This document shows positions 1 through 5,486 of a stretch of DNA of 6,347 nt, in pieces. The first letter of the stretch is position 1; every line of letters starts with the position of its first letter. Location of the stretch: the NCBI GenBank assembly GCA_023653245.1, contig JAMNXK010000133.1, positions 1-6,347 of the forward strand, read 5' to 3'. A model generated the notes under the pieces. The model saw only the letters and a program-made list of their open reading frames with translations. It ran no database searches and was not told where the DNA came from. The DNA comes from Tagaea sp. (GTDB lineage Bacteria > Pseudomonadota > Alphaproteobacteria > CACIAM-22H2). The position numbers and the translations under genes are program-made.

Positions 1-1
1 C

Positions 2-886
2 GAGATCGAGCGCGAGTCCGGCCTGGATCTCGAAATCCGCACGACCGGCGGCTTGATGGTCGCCGAGAGCGAACGCGACGTCGCGTTCCTCGCGGCGAAG
101 ACCAAGCTCGAACGAAGCTACGGCATCGAGAGCGACGTGATCGGCGCGAGCGAGCTGCGCGCTTTGGCGCCCGCCTTGTCCGAGAAGCTGATCGGTGCCG
201 CCTATTGTCCCTCGGAGGGCAAGATCAATCCGCTGACCGCGACCTATGCGGCCGTGTCGCTCGCCAAGAAAGCGGGTGCGGATTTCCGCGAGGGCGTGGA
301 GGTGCGTGGTATCGCGCGCGACGGGGCGGCGTGGCGCGTGGAAACCGATCGCGGCGCCATCCGCGCGCGCCGGATCGTCAATGCGGCAGGGCCGTGGAGC
401 CCGCGCATCGGCCGCATGGTGGGCATCGATGTGCCCGTGGCGGGGGCACCGTTGCAGATCGTGGTGACGACGCCCGGGCCCAAAATCGTCGCGCAGCTCG
501 TGGCCCATGCCGACCGGCATCTCACGCTCAAACAGGCGGACACCGGCGGCTTCATCGTCGGCGGCGGCTGGACCGCGTCGGTCGATCCGGCGACCGGTCT
601 GGGCCGCGTGTTGCGCGGCTCGATGGAGGGCAATCTGTGGGTCGCCCGGCGCGTGGTGCCGGCCCTCGACGGCTACAAGGTGCTGCGCGCCTGGGCGGCG
701 ATGAACGTCAATCTCGACGGCGCGCCGCTGCTCGGCGAAGTGCCGGGGCGGCCCGGCTTCTTCAACGCCGTGTCGTCGAACGGCTACACGCTAGGGCCGA
801 TCGCCGGGAAGATCACCGCCGATCTGATCGCCGGGCGCGATCCGGGTTTCGACATGTCGCCGTTCCGGATCGAGCGCTTCGGTTAG
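2..886 (+). CDS. FAD-dependent oxidoreductase, DAO family (partial, N-terminus missing)
   Basis: This is the C-terminal 294 residues of a glycine/D-amino-acid oxidase (DAO, PF01266) type flavoenzyme. The reading frame is open from base 2, and the N-terminal GxGxxG dinucleotide fold lies outside the window. Visible family features, in fragment numbering, are a CPSEGKINP segment at 69-77 (the small-domain loop 'G.INP' of sarcosine/opine oxidase beta-like proteins), NAAGPW at 127-132 closing the FAD-binding sheet, LDGAPLLG at 238-245, and SNGYTLGPIAGK at 259-270, the C-terminal FAD-contact loop. The family oxidises C-N bonds of amino or imino acids such as sarcosine, glycine or opines. Substrate cannot be assigned. 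The closest feel is to HcnC/opine-oxidase subunit B type proteins, which often work with small 2Fe-2S and second FAD subunits that would lie upstream, unseen. It ends in TAG and converges on the AspDH-like gene with a 4-base overlap. The family call is secure; the specific enzyme is not. Confidence 0.9.
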   Translation, partial: EIERESGLDLEIRTTGGLMVAESERDVAFLAAKTKLERSYGIESDVIGASELRALAPALSEKLIGAAYCPSEGKINPLTATYAAVSLAKKAGADFREGVEVRGIARDGAAWRVETDRGAIRARRIVNAAGPWSPRIGRMVGIDVPVAGAPLQIVVTTPGPKIVAQLVAHADRHLTLKQADTGGFIVGGGWTASVDPATGLGRVLRGSMEGNLWVARRVVPALDGYKVLRAWAAMNVNLDGAPLLGEVPGRPGFFNAVSSNGYTLGPIAGKITADLIAGRDPGFDMSPFRIERFG

Positions 887-1623
887 ACGGCCAGGCGCGC
901 CGTGCGGCGGCGCAAGATCCGCAACAGGCCGAAGGTCGTGTAGTCGACCGGGTCCGCCCCCGGTCCGACCGCGCGGCCGCCGACGCGCACCGAGTAGGAC
1001 CCTGGCCCCGCGTCGATGTCGAGCTCGTGCGCGGTGGCGCTCGTCGCCGGATCGGCGACGAGCTCGATGCGCGTGGCGTCGAGACCGAGCCCCGCCAGCG
1101 CCACACCCACGCCGGTGTTCAGATTGTGCGGGAAGTGCCGCGCGATCTCGCGCGCCGAGCCCGCGCGGAACACGCGCCGCGCGCCGCCCGTGCCGGGATC
1201 GCCGGCGGGCGTCTTCGCCCACATCGCGGGCGATTTGATCTGGCGATAGACCACGGCGCGCAGCTCGTCCTCGCGCGCGGCGGCGAGCGCGTCCAGTGCC
1301 GCCACCGCCCCGGGCGGAATCTCGATCCGTCCGGGTCCCGCCTCGGCGGCGTCGCGCAACGCGCGTTCGACGGCCGCGTCGCAGAACGCCGTCAGCGACA
1401 ACGGCACGAGATCGCATCCGGCGCGCAGCACGCGCGGACCCAGATCGGCCAAGGCTTCGCGCGAGGCGCATTCGAAGACGAGTTCGGGCTTGGCGGCGAG
1501 GAACGCATCGATATCGCCGCCCTTCGACAAGATCGCCGCCGGCGCCCAACCGGGCATGGCGCGGGCGCGTTCGGCCAAGCGCCGCCCGATCTTGCCGCCG
1601 CCGATGATGCCCCAATTCCGCAT
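883..1623 (-). CDS. aspartate dehydrogenase-like NAD(P)-dependent oxidoreductase (DUF108 family)
   Basis: A 246-residue protein, close to the usual length of L-aspartate dehydrogenases (EC 1.4.1.21; NAD_binding_3 plus DUF108/PF01958). The N-terminus has a Rossmann motif GIIGGGKIG at residues 5-13, followed by VFECAS at 49-54, typical of the family. The catalytic half shows IPPGAVAALDAL (102-113), FPHNLN (164-169) and VADPATSATAHEL (189-201); H199 lies where the family has its conserved active-site histidine. The C-terminal helix FGLLRILRR is also family-like. Two segments depart from the usual pattern: residues 76-81 read SLTAFC where a GALAD-like stretch is common, and IPPGAVAALDAL replaces the usual SGAIGGLDAL. 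Aspartate may therefore not be the substrate. The ATG start is supported by AAGGA 7-12 bases upstream. It is the last of three minus-strand genes, 137 bp after the GMC gene. The cytoplasmic enzyme would link an amino or imino acid to a keto acid. Confidence 0.82.
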   Translation of the reverse strand: MRNWGIIGGGKIGRRLAERARAMPGWAPAAILSKGGDIDAFLAAKPELVFECASREALADLGPRVLRAGCDLVPLSLTAFCDAAVERALRDAAEAGPGRIEIPPGAVAALDALAAAREDELRAVVYRQIKSPAMWAKTPAGDPGTGGARRVFRAGSAREIARHFPHNLNTGVGVALAGLGLDATRIELVADPATSATAHELDIDAGPGSYSVRVGGRAVGPGADPVDYTTFGLLRILRRRTARLAV

Positions 1624-1629
1624 TTCCCG

Positions 1630-1636
1630 TCCTTCC
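1630..1636 (-). promoter_or_regulatory. ribosome binding site of the AspDH-like gene
   Basis: On the minus strand the bases read GGAAGGA, containing the anti-16S match AAGGA, and end 6-7 bases before the ATG at 1623. This is the best Shine-Dalgarno match among the minus-strand genes. It fixes the start of the AspDH-like protein even though the frame stays open far upstream through the GMC gene. Confidence 0.6.
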
Positions 1637-1639
1637 CGC

Positions 1640-1656
1640 GACGGACGTACGCCGTC
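1640..1656. repeat. near-perfect inverted repeat in the gap before the AspDH-like gene
   Basis: Within the 137-bp gap 1624-1760, GACGG (1640-1644) and CCGTC (1652-1656) flank the self-complementary core CGTACG (1646-1651), with one unpaired A at 1645. It ends about 16 bases upstream of the AspDH-like start, just outside its ribosome binding site. It could be an operator or an mRNA hairpin. In DNA this G+C-rich a short inverted repeat can occur by chance. The rest of the gap (1657-1760) shows no gene, no convincing promoter and no T-tailed terminator. Confidence 0.3.
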
Positions 1657-1760
1657 TCGCCTGGCCGCCTTGCGCGCAGGCGCGAACGCACGGCCGGCGG
1701 GAACCTTACCGCAGGGCGACGCCCGGTTCGAGGGGCCGCGCCGGCGACGAACGCGCGGTC

Positions 1761-3458
1761 TTACGCGCCGGCCAGAATCGCGTCGGCGATCTTCTCGGCC
1801 ATCATGATGACGGGGATGTTGGTGTTGGCGCGCGGCACGAAGGGCATGATCGACGCGTCGACCACGCGCAAACCGCGCACGCCGTAGACGCGGGCCGAAC
1901 GCGGATCGACGACGGCCATCGGGTCGGACGCCGCACCCATTTTGCAGGTTCCCGAGGCGTGCCAGCCGCCGATCGTGTGCTTGCGCACGATGTCGTCCAG
2001 CTTCTCGTCGTCGGCGAGCGCGTCGCTCAACGGCCCTTCCGGCGCCAGCATCTTGTCGATGAAGGCGCGCCGCAAAGCCGGCACGACATCCATCGCGAGC
2101 GCGGGGATCGCGGTCATCAGCCAATTGGGCGCCGATATCTTGCCGACCAAGGCGGCAAGCGTGCCGTGCGTCGCGGCGAACGGGGGCGAGGCCGCCGCGC
2201 GCAGCGCCGGCGTCGCGTAGAACGCCGCCATGCGGCGCACGCAGTCGCGCATGCGCGCGAAGTCGCGCGGGTCCGACAGCAGCTCGAACGCGACGTCCGG
2301 ATAGTCGGCGGGCGACGCCGAGACCAGCTTCACCCGGCCGGTGGAGTAGGGCCGGTTGATCCAGCCGAACAGCGTGCCGATGCGCTTGCCGATCGGATGC
2401 CAGGCGGATTTCGCGACGACCTGGACGTACATGTCGTTGCGCGGCATGCCGGGCAGGCCCGACGAAAAGCGCATGGCCATCTGCAGATGCCGGCGCGGAT
2501 GCGCGCCCATGCGCGCGTGCGGGGCGATCCAGGCGCACAGCGCGATCGACGGATGTTCCTGCAGATTCCGTCCGACGCCGTGCCGGTCGGCGGCGATCTC
2601 GATGCCGAGACGCTTGAGGTCGCCGGCGTCGCCGATGCCCGCGCGCATGAGCATCGCGGGCGACTGCAGCGCGCCGGCGGCGACGACGATCTCGCGCCCC
2701 TCGATCGCCGTGCCGTCGGCGAGCGCCACGCCGGTCGCGGTTCCTTGGCGTATCGTCAGCCCGGCGACGCGCGCGTTCGCCCGGATCGTCAAATTCGGCC
2801 GCGCGCGCGTGGCCGCGTCGAGATAGCCCATCGCGGCGGAAACGCGCTGGTGCCGGTCCATCGACACCGCCGAGGCGAACCAGCCGTCGTCGAACACGCC
2901 GTTCTGATCGGCGATGTCGCGAAAGCCATGCGCCGAGAACGCTTCGGACGCGGCGCGGCTGAAGTTCGGCCATTCGGTTTCGGGCACGCGGGCGATCTTG
3001 ATCGGCCCGTCGCCGCCGTGCAGCGGGCCTCGGAAGTCGAGATCGGTTTCGAGCTTGCGGAAATAGGGCAGCACCTCGTCCCACGACCAGCCCGCGGCAC
3101 CCAACGCCGCCCACTCGTCGTAATCGTCGGGCGTGCCGCGATTGGCGAGTTCGCCGTTGATGCTCGAGCCGCCGCCCATGATGCGCGCCTGGCCGTAGAA
3201 GCGCGCCGGCGAAGCTTCGGGCCGGTTGTGCGGAACGGGCCGAAAGCGGACCTGCAAATCGGGCCATTGATAGTCTTTGTTGAACGAGGCCCGATAGGGA
3301 TAGACGTCCTTGATCGCGTCGGGCTCGTGGCCGGGCGCGTAATCCGCGCCGGCTTCGAGCAGCAGCACCTTGTTCGCGCTTCGCGCGGACAGACGATTGG
3401 CCAGCACGCATCCGGCCGAGCCGCCGCCGACGATGATGTAGTCCCACGTGTCGGGCAT
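1761..3458 (-). CDS. GMC family FAD-dependent alcohol/choline dehydrogenase-like protein
   Basis: A 565-residue glucose-methanol-choline oxidoreductase, full length for the choline dehydrogenase/alcohol dehydrogenase branch. The FAD-binding Rossmann motif is GGGSAG (11-16), with E35 placed to bind the ribose. The first GMC signature runs from about 89 to 117, with GGGSSIN at 95-101. The second is GALQSPAMLMRAGIG (262-276). The C-terminal GMC_oxred_C domain carries the catalytic histidine H500 in WHASGTCKMG (499-508), and N545 in NTN occupies the second active-site position (His or Asn in characterised members). It has no signal peptide, so it is probably cytoplasmic or at the inner face of the membrane, passing electrons to the quinone pool if it is a dehydrogenase. 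The substrate would be a primary or secondary alcohol, perhaps a polyol or sugar derivative given the neighbours. The start lies only 5 bp past the enolase-superfamily stop, with no clear Shine-Dalgarno, which points to translational coupling. Family call secure; substrate unknown. Confidence 0.94.
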   Translation of the reverse strand: MPDTWDYIIVGGGSAGCVLANRLSARSANKVLLLEAGADYAPGHEPDAIKDVYPYRASFNKDYQWPDLQVRFRPVPHNRPEASPARFYGQARIMGGGSSINGELANRGTPDDYDEWAALGAAGWSWDEVLPYFRKLETDLDFRGPLHGGDGPIKIARVPETEWPNFSRAASEAFSAHGFRDIADQNGVFDDGWFASAVSMDRHQRVSAAMGYLDAATRARPNLTIRANARVAGLTIRQGTATGVALADGTAIEGREIVVAAGALQSPAMLMRAGIGDAGDLKRLGIEIAADRHGVGRNLQEHPSIALCAWIAPHARMGAHPRRHLQMAMRFSSGLPGMPRNDMYVQVVAKSAWHPIGKRIGTLFGWINRPYSTGRVKLVSASPADYPDVAFELLSDPRDFARMRDCVRRMAAFYATPALRAAASPPFAATHGTLAALVGKISAPNWLMTAIPALAMDVVPALRRAFIDKMLAPEGPLSDALADDEKLDDIVRKHTIGGWHASGTCKMGAASDPMAVVDPRSARVYGVRGLRVVDASIMPFVPRANTNIPVIMMAEKIADAILAGA

Positions 3459-3463
3459 TGCGT

Positions 3464-4657
3464 TCAGCCGCCGAAGGTCTGCAGGGAGACGCGATTCCTT
3501 TCGATGTACGCCCAATCGTATTCGACGCCAAGGCCCGGCCCTTCCGGAACCGCGAAGCAGCCGTCCGCGCCGATCGCGTCGAGCTCGTCGCTGTAGCCCG
3601 AGCCGAACACCGGCGGGATCGGATTCTTCACGCCGGGGGCGACCAGCGACAGCTCGTACCAATTGGTGTTGCGCATCGCGGCCATGCAATGGCGCTGCGC
3701 TGGCCCGGCGGCATGCACTTCGCAATCGAGGCCGAATGCTTCGGCCAGATGCGCGGTCTTCATCGCCCCGGTGATGCCCATGTCGTAGTCGGGATCGGTG
3801 CGCACGAAATCCGTGGCGCCGGCCACCAGCCACGGCACTTTGGGCTCCAGCCCGCGCACATGCTCGGTCAGCAGCAGCGGCGTCTTGACGTGTTCCTTGA
3901 GCTGGCGGGCGGCGTGCGGCGACCAGCCGGCGTCCATGAACGGGTCTTCGTACCAATAGTACTTCGCCTCGTCGCAGGCTTTGCCGACATAGATCGCGTC
4001 GGCGAAGGTCTTGAGTTCGCTCGCCGCGTCGTACATCAGCTCCATCCGCTCGCCAACGGCTTGCGCGACATGCAAGATCACGCCGGCCTCTTCCTTGCGG
4101 TCGCCTTCGCCCCAGCCGTGGATCTTGAAACCCTTGTAGCCGAGCGACGCGCAGTGGCGCGCGTAGTCGGCATAGGCTTCCTTGCTGTCGAGAATGCCCG
4201 CGCGCCCGCCATTGAGCGTGCTGGCGTAGACCGGCAGGCGATCGCGATAGCCGCCCAACAAGCGCCACACCGGCCGCTTCGCCGATTTGCCGGCGAGATC
4301 CCACAGCGCGATGTCGATCGCCGAGTGGCCGACGGCCATGAAATGGCGATGCGCGCGCTTGAGCTTGTTGAAGATCGCCTCGCGCGCTTCCGGATCGGCG
4401 CCGAGGAGCAAGGGCAGGAGGCCGCGAACCTGACTGACAAGTACGCCGCTCTTGCCGCTATGGACGCTGACATACTCGCCCCGCGCGCCGCGCTGGGTCG
4501 AGATCGTCAGCGCGAAGGCCTTGAATTCGGTCGTCGCACCGCGCGCGACGCTCCGGTTGCCGCTCGCATCCAAGCCTATATTGGCGACATCGTATTTGAA
4601 TTCGTGGAGCTCGACCCGGTCGATCCGATCGCCGGATGCGGTTGTCGTGGCGGCCAT
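3464..4657 (-). CDS. enolase superfamily, mandelate racemase/muconate lactonizing enzyme-like protein
   Basis: A 397-residue protein with the two-domain enolase-superfamily layout: an N-terminal capping domain (about 10-140) and a C-terminal barrel. The three metal-binding acids are D210 (MYDA), E237 (WYEDPF) and E265 (LTEHV). The mandelate-racemase-type His-Asp pair is H315 (EVHAAGP) and D288 (RTDPD), 27 residues apart as in mandelate racemase, and E335 follows H315 by 20 residues, matching that enzyme's Glu317. The second-strand motif reads K178-I-H180, so the usual second lysine of K-x-K is a histidine. Metal-dependent proton abstraction next to a carboxylate is therefore likely, giving an acid-sugar dehydratase or an epimerase; the substrate is not determinable. 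The ATG is preceded by a purine-rich GGGGGAAG about 7 bases upstream. It is the first gene of the minus-strand set and diverges from the regulator gene. Confidence 0.92.
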   Translation of the reverse strand: MAATTTASGDRIDRVELHEFKYDVANIGLDASGNRSVARGATTEFKAFALTISTQRGARGEYVSVHSGKSGVLVSQVRGLLPLLLGADPEAREAIFNKLKRAHRHFMAVGHSAIDIALWDLAGKSAKRPVWRLLGGYRDRLPVYASTLNGGRAGILDSKEAYADYARHCASLGYKGFKIHGWGEGDRKEEAGVILHVAQAVGERMELMYDAASELKTFADAIYVGKACDEAKYYWYEDPFMDAGWSPHAARQLKEHVKTPLLLTEHVRGLEPKVPWLVAGATDFVRTDPDYDMGITGAMKTAHLAEAFGLDCEVHAAGPAQRHCMAAMRNTNWYELSLVAPGVKNPIPPVFGSGYSDELDAIGADGCFAVPEGPGLGVEYDWAYIERNRVSLQTFGG

Positions 4658-4687
4658 ATCGTCGCTTCCCCCGGTGTCGTTTCCAGC

Positions 4688-4715
4688 TTGACAAGATGTC
4701 AGACAAGTTGATAGT
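4688..4715 (+). promoter_or_regulatory. putative sigma-70-type promoter for the regulator gene
   Basis: A perfect TTGACA (4688-4693) is followed by a 16-bp spacer and GATAGT (4710-4715; 4 of 6 matches to TATAAT). A start of transcription near 4722 would leave a leader of only about 12 bases before the ATG at 4734, or about 3 before the in-frame GTG at 4725. The -10 overlaps the minus-strand -10, so polymerase could probably occupy only one promoter at a time. Consensus match only. Confidence 0.5.
4689..4713. promoter_or_regulatory. putative operator: palindrome plus tandem 12-bp repeat
   Basis: Bases 4689-4701 form a palindrome TGACA-AGA-TGTCA with perfect 5-bp arms. The same stretch is the first unit of an imperfect direct repeat, GACAAGATGTCA (4690-4701) and GACAAGTTGATA (4702-4713), identical at 9 of 12 positions. 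A further GATGTCA copy lies at 4733-4739. The site covers the -35 and spacer of the regulator promoter and the predicted transcription start of the minus-strand genes. It is A+T-richer than the surrounding genes. GntR/FadR regulators bind short palindromes as dimers and often control themselves and a divergent operon, so this is the natural candidate site for the adjacent regulator (inference). Confidence 0.45.
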
Positions 4716-4740
4716 AAACAGACTGTGAAAACGATGTCAA
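4711..4740 (-). promoter_or_regulatory. putative sigma-70-type promoter for the minus-strand genes
   Basis: On the minus strand there is a perfect -35 hexamer TTGACA (bases 4740 to 4735), an 18-bp spacer and a TACTAT -10 (4716 to 4711; 4 of 6 matches to TATAAT). Transcription would begin near 4704, giving a leader of about 47 bases before the enolase-superfamily ATG at 4657. The -35 overlaps the start codon of the regulator gene, and the -10 overlaps the -10 of the opposing promoter. This is a prediction from consensus matching only. Confidence 0.5.
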
Positions 4741-5435
4741 CGAAACCCCGCGAACGTTTCAGCCGCGCCGAGCAGGCCTATCGGCATGTCCGCGGCTTCA
4801 TCGAAAGCGGCCAGCTCGCGGCCGGCGGCCGCTTGCCGTCGGAAGCCGAGCTCGAAGCGCAAATGGGTTTGTCGCGCGCCAGCGTGCGCGAGGCTCTGGC
4901 GCGGTTGCGCGCGGAAGGGCGCGTGCGCTCGCGTCGCGGATCGGGCTCGTTCTTGACCGAAGGTCCGCCCGCCGAGCTGGTGCGGCTATCGACGATCACG
5001 TCGGTCGACGAGCTGATCGCCTGGCAGGAGTTCCGCCTGGCGCTGGAAAGCGAAGTGGCCTCGCTCGCCGCCGAACGGGCGACGGACGACGACCTCGCGC
5101 GCATCCGCGCCGCGCAAGCCTTGTTGATCGAGCGGCTTTCGACCGGCCGCGCGAGCCGCGAGGACGCGGCGTTCCACCGCGCGATCGCGATGGCGGCGCG
5201 CAACCCCAAGCTCGAGGACGCGATCGCGGCCCTCGCCAACCACGTCATCGAATGGGCGCGCATGGGCCAGGTGCGCGGCGTGCTGTCGCCCGCCGAGCGG
5301 CGCGAGATCATCACCGTCGAGCACGGCGAGATCGTGGAGGCGATCGCGGCGCGCAATCCGGAACGGGCGCGGTCGGCGGCGCGCCGGCATTTGCTGAACG
5401 GGCGCGTGCGCCTGCTGAACACGATCGGCCCCTGA
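4734..5435 (+). CDS. GntR family transcriptional regulator, FadR subfamily (FCD domain)
   Basis: A 233-residue regulator from the ATG at 4734; an in-frame GTG at 4725 would add three residues. Neither start has a clear Shine-Dalgarno. The N-terminal winged helix-turn-helix (about 10-75) carries the GntR hallmarks RLPSEAEL (33-40) and SRASVREALARLRAEG (47-62), then a wing RRGSGSF. The C-terminal all-helical FCD domain (about 90-225) keeps the metal/ligand-site residues D144 and H148 (DAAFH), H197 (EHGEI) and H219 (RRHLLNG), the D-x3-H...H...H set typical of FCD proteins that bind carboxylate ligands through a metal. The ligand is thus plausibly an organic or sugar acid linked to the pathway. 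It is divergent from the enolase/GMC genes and 51 bp upstream of the solute-binding protein gene, so it probably represses both units until the ligand is present (inference). Confidence 0.93.
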   Translation: MSTKPRERFSRAEQAYRHVRGFIESGQLAAGGRLPSEAELEAQMGLSRASVREALARLRAEGRVRSRRGSGSFLTEGPPAELVRLSTITSVDELIAWQEFRLALESEVASLAAERATDDDLARIRAAQALLIERLSTGRASREDAAFHRAIAMAARNPKLEDAIAALANHVIEWARMGQVRGVLSPAERREIITVEHGEIVEAIAARNPERARSAARRHLLNGRVRLLNTIGP

Positions 5436-5447
5436 CGCGCGGGGCCG
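5426..5447 (+). other. stem-loop spanning the regulator stop codon
   Basis: CGGCCCC (5426-5432) can pair perfectly with GGGGCCG (5441-5447) around an 8-base loop that contains the regulator's TGA stop. No run of T follows, so it is not a standard intrinsic terminator. It could partly separate expression of the regulator from the downstream solute-binding protein gene, or stabilise the mRNA end. Function is unproven. Confidence 0.4.
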
Positions 5448-5470
5448 CACGCAACGACAAAACCGAAAAG

Positions 5471-5478
5471 AAGGGGAG
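5471..5478 (+). promoter_or_regulatory. ribosome binding site of the solute-binding protein gene
   Basis: AAGGGGAG ends 8 bases before the ATG at 5487. This strong Shine-Dalgarno-like sequence supports that start and contrasts with the regulator gene, which lacks one. It suggests high translation of the binding protein relative to the regulator. Confidence 0.6.
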
Positions 5479-5486
5479 AAGCGGCC

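Noticed and set aside
205..1887. Long plus-strand open frame of 560 codons across the DAO and AspDH-like genes
   Set aside because: It is out of frame with the DAO gene and antisense to the AspDH-like gene, and its translation is low-complexity Arg/Ala/Gly without any domain. It is a by-product of high G+C coding sequence.
1624..3531. Upstream extension of the AspDH-like frame through the GMC gene, suggesting a fusion protein
   Set aside because: The upstream part is the GMC gene read in the wrong frame and gives an Arg-rich translation. The ATG at 1623 has a good ribosome binding site and begins directly before the Rossmann motif.
1959..3596. Plus-strand open frame of 545 codons opposite the GMC gene
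   Set aside because: The opposite strand encodes a complete GMC enzyme with all motifs; this frame is rich in Arg, Ala and Val, with no recognisable family.
3458..4711. Plus-strand open frame of 417 codons opposite the enolase-superfamily gene
   Set aside because: The minus strand carries a full enolase-superfamily protein with correctly spaced catalytic residues; the antisense frame runs straight into the promoter region and matches no family.
5426..5447. Intrinsic terminator after the regulator gene
   Set aside because: The stem is good but no T-rich tract follows, and the next gene is on the same strand with a short gap; recorded only as a stem-loop.
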